64,000 bases of DNA from positions 1 through 64,000 of the forward strand of contig JALFVE010000056.1 of assembly GCA_022787085.1 (NCBI GenBank), written 5' to 3'. The notes under the pieces are model-generated. The model did not search any database. It was given only the letters and a program-made list of their open reading frames with translations, and had not been told where the DNA came from. This DNA comes from Oscillospiraceae bacterium (GTDB lineage Bacteria; Bacillota; Clostridia; Oscillospirales; Ruminococcaceae). Below, piece by piece: positions 1 to 6,639 of this stretch. Numbering within the stretch: the first letter of the stretch is position 1; every line of letters begins with the position of its first letter. Position numbers and translations under genes: made by a program.

Positions 1-261
1 CATCACCTCCGCAAGCTCAGCAATAGCCGCCGCCAGCTCAGCATTTGAGGGCGGCTCGGGCGGCAAAGGCGCAGGCTCAGTGGGAATAACATGGGAAATA
101 TTGCCGTCATCGTCAAAAACAATGTCAAAATCGGGATACAGACTGATGATTTTTTCAGCAAGCTCAGAATCATCGGGAATAACGAAATCAGCATTGCCCA
201 TGAAATCAGTATTCGGGAAAACGGAATTAGTAAAAAAACTTTTATTTTTAAAAAGAACCAC
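1..261 (-). CDS. Small phage late protein (partial, runs off window)
   Basis: This frame is open from a GTG at 261 to the window edge (87 codons seen). The GTG has a good ribosome binding site, AAGGGG at 275-270, eight bases upstream. The protein has a hydrophobic start, an acidic middle and a Pro-rich stretch (residues about 66-74) followed by an Ala/Glu-rich helix. Small proteins of this kind often sit between tail-fibre and holin genes in Firmicute phages. The upstream tail gene stops at 267, a few bases before this start, so the two are translationally linked. Function unknown. Confidence 0.6.
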   Translation of the reverse strand, partial: MVLFKNKSFFTNSVFPNTDFMGNADFVIPDDSELAEKIISLYPDFDIVFDDDGNISHVIPTEPAPLPPEPPSNAELAAAIAELAEVM

Positions 262-266
262 AAAAA

Positions 267-971
267 TCACCCCTTGAACGCTAACCATCTAACCGCAGTT
301 GACCCTATTGCAGACACCGAAGCCGGTGTAAATACGAATTGATTTGTGCCTAAACTCAATGAAAAGCCACCATTAACATGATGGTTTGCGGCATTAAAAA
401 ACAAGACAGCCACAGGAGAAAAAGAAAGCGGCATTGTAATAGATGTACCATTTACCAGCCCCGAAATAACACCTGTGGCGTGTGATTCGCTGTCAAGGCG
501 ACTCCAGTTACTCCAGACATTTGCAACACGCATTCGAGTAAAAACGCAGTTATCTGTACGGGAAAATTTTTGTAATACCACGCCTCCTTTGTCGGCAGGA
601 GACGGCGAGAAACCTGTTCCATCAAAAAACGAAACATCCAGGAATCCGTAATTATATGCAATTGGCGAATTAACACAGTTATAAACAAAACCATGATATT
701 CGGTAACATAATTATTTAAATCAGCGCCAAAGCCATAATTCACAAAGGTTGGGTAAACATAATCCTTCCCAAGAAAATCATTGGAATATCGTGAACCTAC
801 AGTATCCGCATTACCGCCGTTTGCGGGCAGAGAAGCGGGAAAATCTGAGATCTGAGAAACAGTGTGAGTGTGGCTTGCCGCCGCTTTGCCCGCCAGAGCC
901 GACCTTGCCGCCTCGTCCTTCAAATCGTAAACCGTGCCGCTCGGGACCTTGATCTTAGAAATATCACTCAT
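267..971 (-). CDS. Phage tail fibre/baseplate protein
   Basis: This 234-residue protein opens with the module MSDISKI-x2-PSGT-x-YDLKDE, nearly identical to the start of its upstream neighbour, then a His-Thr-His segment typical of phage tail fibres. The rest is Gly/Asn/Ser-rich with many aromatics, as in receptor-binding tips. The C-terminal third resembles a small beta-rich head domain. It is preceded by AAGGTGA, which overlaps the stop of the upstream gene (978-976), so it belongs to the tail operon. The specific receptor or fold cannot be named from sequence alone. Confidence 0.65.
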   Translation of the reverse strand: MSDISKIKVPSGTVYDLKDEAARSALAGKAAASHTHTVSQISDFPASLPANGGNADTVGSRYSNDFLGKDYVYPTFVNYGFGADLNNYVTEYHGFVYNCVNSPIAYNYGFLDVSFFDGTGFSPSPADKGGVVLQKFSRTDNCVFTRMRVANVWSNWSRLDSESHATGVISGLVNGTSITMPLSFSPVAVLFFNAANHHVNGGFSLSLGTNQFVFTPASVSAIGSTAVRWLAFKG

Positions 972-975
972 AAGA

Positions 976-1758
976 TCACCTTACCGTAATAGTCGCAGCA
1001 GAGCCTGTAAATGTAGGCTTGCTTACCGTACCTGCAGGAGTGTATTCAGCGGAAGCAGTTCCCGCTGTGCCCTTAAAAGCCGCTTTAAGCTCCACTCCCG
1101 TACCCGTGAATGTGGGTGCCGAAGCCGTTGCAGACTTGATACCCGTAGCAACAGTTACAGCCGTACCCGCCGAAGGGAGCGTTCCCGCAGAAAATCCAAG
1201 GGAAAGAGTTTCGCCTGAAACGGAAGCCGTGAAGGACGGAAGCGTTCCCGCACTGCCGAAGGGCTTAACGGAAGCAGTGTTCACCGCAACCGTCACAGCG
1301 GGCGCAGAAACAGTCCCCTGCGGTGTGTAATTCGCCGTACCCGTGCCCTTTGAAATAGCCACCGTACCCGCAGGAGTAAAGCTTGATGAAATAGTCGCCT
1401 TTGTGCCCGTAAAAGATGGCTGAGACACAGCCCCCGCAGGGGTGTATGAAGCAGAAGCGCTGTCCTTGAAGGCAAGTGCCTTGAGACTTCCCGTTGAGCC
1501 AAACTCTCTCCATTTTGATTCAGCCGCCGACCATACAAATTCGCTGTTCCCGTAAGCCGCCACATCACCCGCCTTTGGCGTGACCGAAGTGCTGCCGATG
1601 GTGATGGGAGAAGCGGCGCAGCCGTCTGTAAGAGCAGTTGTGGTAGTACCCAGATAGGTAAGCGCACCGCTAAGAGAGCTGATAAGCTCTCGTGCCCCTG
1701 CGTCCTTGATGTCGTAGGTGGTGCCGCTGGGCAGTGTGATTTTAGAAATATCCGACAT
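976..1758 (-). CDS. Phage tail/baseplate protein with YTPAG repeats
   Basis: The protein has 260 residues. Residues 1-22 carry the same MSDISKI...PSGTTYDIKD module as the next gene, which suggests a shared docking domain. Residues 55-90 resemble a small tail-protein domain (EFVWSAAESKWREFGS). From about residue 100 to the end there are degenerate repeats centred on Y/FTPAG-x-V followed by S-x-P-x-FTGT, together making a Ser/Thr/Ala/Gly-rich beta stalk. The start is an ATG with AAAGGAGG seven bases upstream. Such repeats usually form trimeric fibre shafts or wall-binding stalks. Confidence 0.65.
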   Translation of the reverse strand: MSDISKITLPSGTTYDIKDAGARELISSLSGALTYLGTTTTALTDGCAASPITIGSTSVTPKAGDVAAYGNSEFVWSAAESKWREFGSTGSLKALAFKDSASASYTPAGAVSQPSFTGTKATISSSFTPAGTVAISKGTGTANYTPQGTVSAPAVTVAVNTASVKPFGSAGTLPSFTASVSGETLSLGFSAGTLPSAGTAVTVATGIKSATASAPTFTGTGVELKAAFKGTAGTASAEYTPAGTVSKPTFTGSAATITVR

Positions 1759-1772
1759 GAAAAATCCTCCTT

Positions 1773-2216
1773 TTAATCAGTCGTAAAAATAATATTTTCG
1801 GGGCTTTCCGGGTCAATAAAGCAGCGGACCTTGCTGTTCCAGAGATCCCGTTCATCAGCCGAAATATGCACCGAGCTGTCATCAATGTGCATTTTGAGCA
1901 GTTCATCAACCGAAGCAGTCAAAAACGGATTATCGATCAGAAACGCATTTCCGTCTCCGATCTTGATGTTGGGAACAGCAACCTTTTCTCCGTCAATTTC
2001 CGTCTCCCCGAAATCGGAATAAACGTAAATATGGGATTTTTTCCCCACAAGCTCAGTCTGACTGTTCCAATATTCGCACGTCCCGTAATGAATGGGAATA
2101 TCCGCCGCCCGCCCCGATAAAGCAAGATTTCCCGCCATAGACTGCGAAACATTCAGCCGACCGCTAACAGCCGCCGCCGAGATCTGAGCCGCAAGAAATT
2201 TTTCGGAATACGCCAT
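1773..2216 (-). CDS. Phage structural protein with collar-type motif
   Basis: This 147-residue protein has a C-terminal HISADERDLWNSKV segment, a motif widely seen at the base of phage tail fibres (consensus HVTAAER-x-WNAK). The central part is beta-rich (HIYVYSDFGETEIDGEKV). The ATG lies in a TAATG overlap with the upstream gene, so translation is coupled. A role in tail-fibre attachment or trimerisation is an inference from the motif and the position. Confidence 0.6.
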   Translation of the reverse strand: MAYSEKFLAAQISAAAVSGRLNVSQSMAGNLALSGRAADIPIHYGTCEYWNSQTELVGKKSHIYVYSDFGETEIDGEKVAVPNIKIGDGNAFLIDNPFLTASVDELLKMHIDDSSVHISADERDLWNSKVRCFIDPESPENIIFTTD

Positions 2217-2572
2217 TACCCGCCGCCCCCCTCGGGAATGTCCGTCACATTGCGGACGATTTTAAGCTTTGACATGGGAATGATAGTGTAAATATTATCC
2301 CGGTCCATGAAAAGCCGCACGTCAAAGAAATAATCCCCGGGGGAAATCCCCGCCGTATCCTCGGGATAAATGGTAATAGGCAGGCAGCCGTCAATATAAT
2401 CCGCCGCAGTAACCGATTTTCTGAAAATCGGAATCTTATCCGCCGCCGATTTTTTCACATCCAGAAAAATAACATCCGAATCGGAGAGGATATATTCTTC
2501 CCCGTCCGCCGTCCTTATCCCGCTGATAGACAACCTCAACGTGTCCCCACGGACAATAGAAATATCAGACAA
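2216..2572 (-). CDS. Phage baseplate upper-protein-like beta-sandwich protein
   Basis: This 118-residue protein begins at TTG (2572-2570), seven bases after AAAGGAGG. The pattern RGDTLRLSI...DVIFLDVKK...SPGDYFFDVRLF...YTIIPMSKLKIV resembles the N-terminal beta-sandwich of BppU-like baseplate proteins found in Firmicute siphophages. It is the first intact gene of the tail block and overlaps the next start by TAATG. The family assignment is by pattern only. Confidence 0.55.
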   Translation of the reverse strand: MSDISIVRGDTLRLSISGIRTADGEEYILSDSDVIFLDVKKSAADKIPIFRKSVTAADYIDGCLPITIYPEDTAGISPGDYFFDVRLFMDRDNIYTIIPMSKLKIVRNVTDIPEGGGG

Positions 2573-2592
2573 TTCATAACCTCCTTTTATTT

Positions 2593-2709
2593 TTATTGCG
2601 CTATAACGATATTAGTGTTTGAGCTTGAAAGCCTAAGGCTGGCAGCAAGTTGAAGCTGATATCGTTCAGTATAAACATTTCCGTCAGTGTCATAGCCTGC
2701 CAGCGTGAA
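2593..2709 (-). pseudogene. C-terminal remnant of a phage tail protein
   Basis: An open frame reads TLAGYDTDGNVYTERYQ..., ends ...SSSNTNIVIAQ, and stops (TAA at 2595-2593) just before the ribosome binding site of the next tail gene. It has no start codon and no ribosome binding site, and upstream of about 2709 the sequence loses phage-protein character before meeting a stop near 2750. Its spacing fits the last 37 codons of a tail gene transcribed into the baseplate operon. It probably marks one side of a deletion that removed the rest of the late region. Confidence 0.5.
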
Positions 2710-2766
2710 AATACATCCTATATTTATCAATTTGATACACGATATTGCGAATCATCAGTTGCAAAA

Positions 2767-2934
2767 TTAACTAAATATCATGTTATAATCAACGATCTCG
2801 CAGTCCTTGAACAGCGGGCAAGCTTTGAAATCTTCCTCCGCTTCAATGCTGTTCCTGCTCACGATCTCCGCCGTATGTATCGTCAGCTCGTCACCGATCC
2901 TGCGGTAAAGGATCTCGTATCTGAACTTGAGCAT
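2767..2934 (-). CDS. Small phage early protein, unknown function
   Basis: The protein has 55 residues and starts at the ATG at 2934, nine bases after GGAGGT (2949-2944). It contains paired basic and acidic segments (FRYEILYRRIGDEL, EAEEDFKAC) and two Cys. It is the last of four short, closely spaced leftward genes. No domain is recognised. Confidence 0.55.
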   Translation of the reverse strand: MLKFRYEILYRRIGDELTIHTAEIVSRNSIEAEEDFKACPLFKDCEIVDYNMIFS

Positions 2935-2951
2935 TTTGTATAGACCTCCTT

Positions 2952-3215
2952 TCACACAAATTTGACCTTGCAGTACCACTGAACAAACAGCCCCGTTGGG
3001 ATCATATACGCCTTGTTAGCCCTTCCGACCTTGCGCCAATACACCCCGAAAGTTGCGTCCTGTTCAATAGCCGCCCTTACCGAATCGGGAGCACAGCCCC
3101 AATGCTCGGCAATCGGGTTAATCGGTATCTGTCTCGGGTACTGCTTGATGATACTGTTGATCCATTCTCTCTCAGCCTTGAGAAATTCAGATAAAGTATC
3201 GTTTACCTCAGTCAT
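2952..3215 (-). CDS. Small phage protein with a helix-turn-helix-like segment
   Basis: The 87-residue protein is preceded by AAGGTGG. Residues 30-50 (INPIAEHWGCAPDSVRAAIEQ) have the spacing of a DNA-binding helix-turn-helix, and the C-terminal part (YWRKVGRANKAYMIPTGLFVQWY) looks like a small wing. Its ATG overlaps the stop of the preceding gene (ATGA). It may be an early transcription regulator or excisionase-like factor; both are inferences. Confidence 0.5.
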   Translation of the reverse strand: MTEVNDTLSEFLKAEREWINSIIKQYPRQIPINPIAEHWGCAPDSVRAAIEQDATFGVYWRKVGRANKAYMIPTGLFVQWYCKVKFV

Positions 3216-3379
3216 ATAACCACCTTATATCCTTTCTTAGTCTTTGCGAAAATGCTTACCTGACACTCACCGTCAGTATCTTCGCAGTGCTGCTTTGCGG
3301 CGGCTCTGGCTTCATCGAAAGTGTCAAACGTTCCGATGATGTCCTCAAAGCCTTCGTATGTGTCGATTACCTTGTACAT
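3212..3379 (-). CDS. Small phage early protein (55 aa)
   Basis: The protein reads MYKVIDTYEGFEDIIGTF... and ends ...TKKGYKVVI. The ATG at 3379 follows a GGAGGTGAG ribosome binding site, and the TGA overlaps the next start by ATGA. The overlap, good initiation site and position between two other small genes support a real gene. The alternation of short strands and one helix (FDEARAAAKQH) resembles small host-takeover proteins, but no family is recognised. Confidence 0.55.
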   Translation of the reverse strand: MYKVIDTYEGFEDIIGTFDTFDEARAAAKQHCEDTDGECQVSIFAKTKKGYKVVI

Positions 3380-3410
3380 ACTCTCACCTCCTGTTACGAT
3401 GTTTCACAGA

Positions 3411-3653
3411 TTACTGTTTCGGCACACCGCAGGATATCTGTCCGACAGCGGCACCATACGCCCAGAAGAACTCACTATCGGAAATATACTCAGATTTCTC
3501 CGTTCCCGAAGTAGTTATCTGTATCTTTCTGTATGCCTTGTAAGCCTTCTCGAAAACGAAGGTTTCCTTGCGGATATTCTCCTTAGGCTCAGCGTATGCG
3601 AAAATTATCTCGGTCATTTCCTTGCTGTCGGTTACGGTAATGAAGTCATACAA
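3411..3653 (-). CDS. Small phage early protein (80 aa)
   Basis: An upstream in-frame GTG at 3662 overlaps the GGAGG itself, so the TTG at 3653, seven bases after AGGAGGT, is the better start. The product contains a basic helix (EKAYKAYRKIQITT) and ends GVPKQ. It is the first gene of the leftward small-gene block, and no promoter with good boxes could be assigned to it. Function unknown. Confidence 0.5.
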   Translation of the reverse strand: MYDFITVTDSKEMTEIIFAYAEPKENIRKETFVFEKAYKAYRKIQITTSGTEKSEYISDSEFFWAYGAAVGQISCGVPKQ

Positions 3654-3727
3654 TGATATCACCTCCTCACAAAATGAAATGTGATATTGTACAAAGTTGA
3701 CAAAAGCGTCCCTTGTATTTCGTGACT

Positions 3728-3775
3728 ACTATATTTAGTGCTTATCTTGATTTTTGTCACTATATCTAGTATAAT
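3728..3775 (+). promoter_or_regulatory. Promoter with two operator-like palindromic repeats
   Basis: TTGATT (3747-3752) and TATAAT (3770-3775) are 17 bases apart and point to the gene at 3811. ACTATATTTAGT (3728-3739) and ACTATATCTAGT (3759-3770) are 11/12 identical and 31 bases apart, and each has ACTA/TAGT arms. The second copy ends on the first base of the -10 box, so a bound protein would block the promoter. The regulator is unknown. Confidence 0.6.
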
Positions 3776-3810
3776 TGTATTGAAAATAATTACGAAAGGA
3801 GGGCCAACCT

Positions 3811-4002
3811 ATGGACAAGAGTGAAATTGCGCTTCAGCTTACATTAAAGGCAATGGATTCAAATGTAATTCAAACCTATGGTAGAAATGATGGCGCAAAG
3901 GAAGAAGTTAACGCCTTTAACGCAAAGCAAATTTCAGATTTCTACAATTCGATTTATGCAGCAATTAAAACCGAAGAAGAGTTTGTTGCCCAGGCACTTT
4001 AA
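3811..4002 (+). CDS. Small prophage protein (63 aa), unknown function
   Basis: The ATG follows AAGGAGGG and the promoter at 3747-3775. The product is mostly helical and acidic, with a Tyr/Phe-containing C-terminal helix (ISDFYNSIYAAIKTEEEF). It is the only rightward gene among the small early genes, and its stop overlaps the convergent gene's stop by four bases. Divergent control from an operator-covered promoter suggests a role in the lysogenic state. No family is recognised. Confidence 0.6.
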   Translation: MDKSEIALQLTLKAMDSNVIQTYGRNDGAKEEVNAFNAKQISDFYNSIYAAIKTEEEFVAQAL

Positions 4003-4157
4003 AAGCGCAGCTCATCTAATTTGGTAACAACTTTGCACATTGCTTCGGTAAGCTCGGGGAGCTTATCGGGGGTTTTCTCACTTTCCTGCTTTATCAGTGC
4101 CAGCTGATTGAGCAGGATTTCTTTTACATCGTTCCAACTTTCGGGTATGCTTTTCAT
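3999..4157 (-). CDS. Small prophage protein (52 aa) downstream of the Cro-like gene
   Basis: The ATG at 4157 is preceded by GAGGAGGTGAG. The product is a single acidic helical chain (ESWNDVKEILLNQLALIKQE, then PDKLPELTEAM). It lies 12 bases after the Cro-like gene on the same strand and should share its promoter. It is too short for a family assignment. Confidence 0.5.
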   Translation of the reverse strand: MKSIPESWNDVKEILLNQLALIKQESEKTPDKLPELTEAMCKVVTKLDELRF

Positions 4158-4169
4158 TTTCTCACCTCC

Positions 4170-4397
4170 TCACTTTCCGATTACCTTGTCTGCAATAGTA
4201 TCGGGATTGATCTCCAAAGCCTTGCAAAGAGCAATAAACTCGTCACCCGAGATTTTGCGCTTGCCATTTAGAGATGCGCTCAGCTTGCTCTTATCCATAT
4301 TAAGGCTTGGATTGATTGCATTGATTTTAGCAGCTACCCACACCTGAGTTCTTCCGCTGTCATCAATTGCGGATTTAATTGCTTCGTTAACGCTCAA
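4170..4397 (-). CDS. Cro-like/XRE DNA-binding protein
   Basis: This protein of about 75 residues starts at TTG (4397), eight bases after GGAGG; the upstream GTG overlaps the ribosome binding site. A helix-turn-helix runs through about residues 18-45 (QVWVAAKINAIN...SKLSASLNGKRKISGDEF), followed by a LCKALEINPDTIADKV helix as in XRE regulators. It is divergent from the repressor gene across three operators, the position of lambda cro. A role as early-phase antagonist of the repressor is inferred from this layout. Confidence 0.65.
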   Translation of the reverse strand: MSVNEAIKSAIDDSGRTQVWVAAKINAINPSLNMDKSKLSASLNGKRKISGDEFIALCKALEINPDTIADKVIGK

Positions 4398-4421
4398 ATA
4401 AATCACCTCCTGAAATGATAA

Positions 4422-4496
4422 TCAAGAATTTCTTGAATGATTATATTATATATCAGGAATCCTGATTTGTCAATACCTTTTTCAAGAAAATCTTGA
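4422..4496. promoter_or_regulatory. Three phage operators, 30-bp phased
   Basis: Three 15-bp palindromes occur: TCAAGAATTTCTTGA (4422-4436, perfect), ATCAGGAATCCTGAT (4452-4466, perfect) and TCAAGAAAATCTTGA (4482-4496, one mismatch pair). Their centres are 4429, 4459 and 4489, exactly 30 bp apart. The middle one fills the spacer of the leftward promoter, the left one covers the region just downstream of it, and the right one lies upstream of the rightward -35 box. This matches the OR1-3 logic of lambdoid switches. Confidence 0.8.
4445..4473 (-). promoter_or_regulatory. Leftward early promoter
   Basis: TTGACA (4473-4468) and TATAAT (4450-4445) have a 17-bp spacer, a perfect sigma-A promoter. 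It drives the Cro-like gene. Operator 4452-4466 lies wholly inside the spacer, so repressor binding should shut it off. Confidence 0.8.
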
Positions 4497-4504
4497 TTTT
4501 TTTC

Positions 4505-4533
4505 TTGACTTTTAGAAAATGATATGTTATTAT
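4505..4533 (+). promoter_or_regulatory. Rightward repressor promoter
   Basis: TTGACT (4505-4510) and TATTAT (4528-4533) are separated by 17 bp, about 20 bp before the repressor start. The nearest operator (4482-4496) ends eight bases upstream of the -35 box, a position that permits activation or mild autoregulation. Confidence 0.7.
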
Positions 4534-4552
4534 ATAGGTGAGGAGGGATATT

Positions 4553-5275
4553 ATGAGTTTAGGTGAACGTATAAGAAAAGCACGTGATGCCAAAGGACTG
4601 AAACAGTCTGAATTGGCTGAAATGATAGAGGTAAAATCAGCAGGAGTAATTAGTAACTGGGAAAAGGATATAAATAAACCAGACGCTGATAAAATCATCA
4701 AATTATGTGAGGTTCTTGGAATATCTGCTTCATATTTACTTGATTATTACGGAAATACAATAAGCGTTTCTATTGAAGAGCAAGAACACATTAAAAAATA
4801 CCGCTCTCTCGACCCATACGGTCAAAAGGCGGTAACATCTGTACTTGATATTGAATTTGAACGCTGCCTTGAAGCCAATCAGAAGAAAATACAGCACACA
4901 AGGCTTATTGATTTCATAGATATCCCCGTTTCGGCAGGTATCGGAACATATCTCGATGATGAACAGCGTGAACAGAAGTCTGTTATTGACAGTGATCTTG
5001 CCGACAGAGCTGACTTCATTCTCCGCATTGACGGAGACAGTATGGAGCCGAAATATCACTCGGGCGAATACGTCTTTGTGAAAAAGCAGGACGCTGTTGA
5101 CCTCGGTCAGATATGCATATATTACATTGACGGAAAGGGCTATATGAAAAAGTACGGTGGTGACAGGCTCATTTCCCTCAACAGCAAATATGATGACATT
5201 CTGTTCTCCCAATATGATATTGACGAGATAAGCTGCTTCGGACTTGTTCTTGGATTGGCTGAGGTTGTGGAATGA
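4553..5275 (+). CDS. CI/LexA-like phage repressor (XRE + S24 peptidase)
   Basis: The 240-residue protein starts at the ATG after GAGGAGGG. Residues 2-60 form an XRE helix-turn-helix (QSELAEMI, SAGVISNWEKDINKPD). Residues 120-235 are an S24 autoprotease domain: putative cleavage bond Ala128-Gly129 in PVSAGIG, nucleophile Ser163 in GDSMEP, general base Lys near 199 in GYMKKY. By family knowledge it represses lytic genes and self-cleaves when RecA filaments form. It sits divergent from the Cro-like gene across three operators and is followed after 13 bases by the TIR gene, so that gene is probably expressed in the lysogen. Confidence 0.9.
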   Translation: MSLGERIRKARDAKGLKQSELAEMIEVKSAGVISNWEKDINKPDADKIIKLCEVLGISASYLLDYYGNTISVSIEEQEHIKKYRSLDPYGQKAVTSVLDIEFERCLEANQKKIQHTRLIDFIDIPVSAGIGTYLDDEQREQKSVIDSDLADRADFILRIDGDSMEPKYHSGEYVFVKKQDAVDLGQICIYYIDGKGYMKKYGGDRLISLNSKYDDILFSQYDIDEISCFGLVLGLAEVVE

Positions 5276-5288
5276 GGAGGGAAACAAA

Positions 5289-6326
5289 ATGGCAAAAGTA
5301 TTTATAAGTTGGTCGGGAAAATCAACGCCAAGTTTTTGTGTTGCCGAAAGAATATGCGAGGCATTAAAACTTGTTTTTCACAACAATGAATTTTTCTTTT
5401 CAGACCATATTCAAAAGGGTACGTTTGGAGTTCAGCAGATTTTTGAAAATCTGTCAGAAGCAAAAGTAGGAATATTTTGTGTGACAAAGGCAAATATTTT
5501 GAAGCCTTGGCTGAATTTTGAAGCAGGGGCAATAACTTGCGCCGTCTTAAAAAATAGTGGATGTGCTATGCCCCTACTTATTGATATTACAAAAGATGAC
5601 TTTGCATTATCTGCATCTCCGCTTGCAAAATTTCAGGCAACTTGCCTTAATGACACAAGTGATATGCTTCGTATGATGAATGATATAGCAAAAGCAACTG
5701 GTGCTGACATTTCTGAAAAAGATATGGAAAAGTATTATCATAGGCTTGTCGAACCCGAACTTGCCGAAATTGATATTAACGTTACCGAAGAGCCTACTAT
5801 CAATCAATCTTTTGTGACTACAACTTTTGTAACCGATGAATTAACAAAGGACGCTAAAAAACTCTTGAAGGCTTTATACAATGATTATGCGGCAGAACGA
5901 TCTCTTGGTTCAAGCATATCTGAAGCAGCTGATTTTAATGATATAGATGAAATATGTCGGCTATCCAGTATGAGTGTTGATGATATAAGAGAACTCTTTG
6001 ATACGCTATCTAATCTTGGATATCTGAAATATGATAGTGATGATAACTTTAATATGGTTTTCGGAAAACTTACGGATAAAGGAATAAAGTACGGCGAAGA
6101 TAATTTTTACGAGCCTACATATATCATTTTGCTCCGAGAGATTATTAAGCAGTACAATTCAAGAAAGGCATATGTCCCATCAGATAGGTTTAAGAACTTT
6201 TCATCTGATGATTTTTCGGTTTTGAAATCCAAAGGTTATATTGATATGACTAAATATTTAAACGGGAATTTTGTTGTAAAACCTACGGACAGCGGAATTG
6301 CAGAGATAGTAATGAGAGATGAATAA
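5289..6326 (+). CDS. TIR-domain protein with C-terminal winged-helix region
   Basis: The 345-residue protein starts at the ATG (5289) after GAGGAGGGAAAC; a longer frame would overlap the repressor. Residues 1-130 form a TIR-type domain: KVFISWSG at the start, an FFSDHIQKG segment, and PWLNFEAGAI with the likely catalytic Glu78. TIR domains with this Glu are NAD+-cleaving enzymes in several anti-phage systems. Residues about 184-270 resemble a winged helix (KDAKKLLKALYNDY..., VDDIRELFDTLSNLGYL), and a second alpha/beta part completes the protein. No partner gene of a known TIR system (ThsA, cyclase) is adjacent. It is probably a prophage-carried defence or superinfection-exclusion gene; that role is inferred. 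Confidence 0.75.
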   Translation: MAKVFISWSGKSTPSFCVAERICEALKLVFHNNEFFFSDHIQKGTFGVQQIFENLSEAKVGIFCVTKANILKPWLNFEAGAITCAVLKNSGCAMPLLIDITKDDFALSASPLAKFQATCLNDTSDMLRMMNDIAKATGADISEKDMEKYYHRLVEPELAEIDINVTEEPTINQSFVTTTFVTDELTKDAKKLLKALYNDYAAERSLGSSISEAADFNDIDEICRLSSMSVDDIRELFDTLSNLGYLKYDSDDNFNMVFGKLTDKGIKYGEDNFYEPTYIILLREIIKQYNSRKAYVPSDRFKNFSSDDFSVLKSKGYIDMTKYLNGNFVVKPTDSGIAEIVMRDE

Positions 6327-6420
6327 AAAAATCTTCCTGTCCCGCGATACCAGCAAAGAACTGTTGAATAAAATATAAGTGAAAGCGCACAAACTGTAAT
6401 TATACAAGGAGGAATCAACC

Positions 6421-6639
6421 ATGAGTACAAGAGAATATGTATATAACCTTATCGACTGCATGAGCGAAGCGCAGCTCAAGGCTCTTGCCGACTTTATAAC
6501 AAATTTTTCAATTGTCAAGGAGCCTTCACCCAATGCAGAAACGCAGGCAGTCCTTAACGATGTCAATAACGGAGAAAACCTTGTCGGACCCTTTTCGTCC
6601 GTAAGCGAGCTTATGGAGGACTTAAATGCTGACGATTAA
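6421..6639 (+). CDS. Antitoxin of a YafQ-type toxin-antitoxin pair
   Basis: The 72-residue protein has a GGAGG ribosome binding site. A helical N-terminus (REYVYNLIDCMSEAQLKALADFI) precedes an acidic C-terminal tail (SSVSELMEDLNADD) of the kind that wraps the toxin. It overlaps the toxin gene by 14 bases, the usual arrangement. It should neutralise the toxin and, as a complex, repress the operon. It lacks an obvious ribbon-helix-helix at the extreme N-terminus, so the DNA-binding mode is uncertain. Confidence 0.75.
   Translation: MSTREYVYNLIDCMSEAQLKALADFITNFSIVKEPSPNAETQAVLNDVNNGENLVGPFSSVSELMEDLNADD

Noticed and set aside
3..263. Open frame on the minus strand with an ATG start, leucine- and phenylalanine-rich
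   Set aside because: It runs out of frame with the GTG-started reading frame at 1-261, which has a good ribosome binding site and phage-like, acidic/Pro-rich composition. The rejected frame has no ribosome binding site.
2650..2943. Rightward 97-residue frame across 2767-2934 and the tail remnant
   Set aside because: It is antisense to a gene with a good ribosome binding site and covers the tail-gene remnant; composition is not protein-like and there is no initiation signal.
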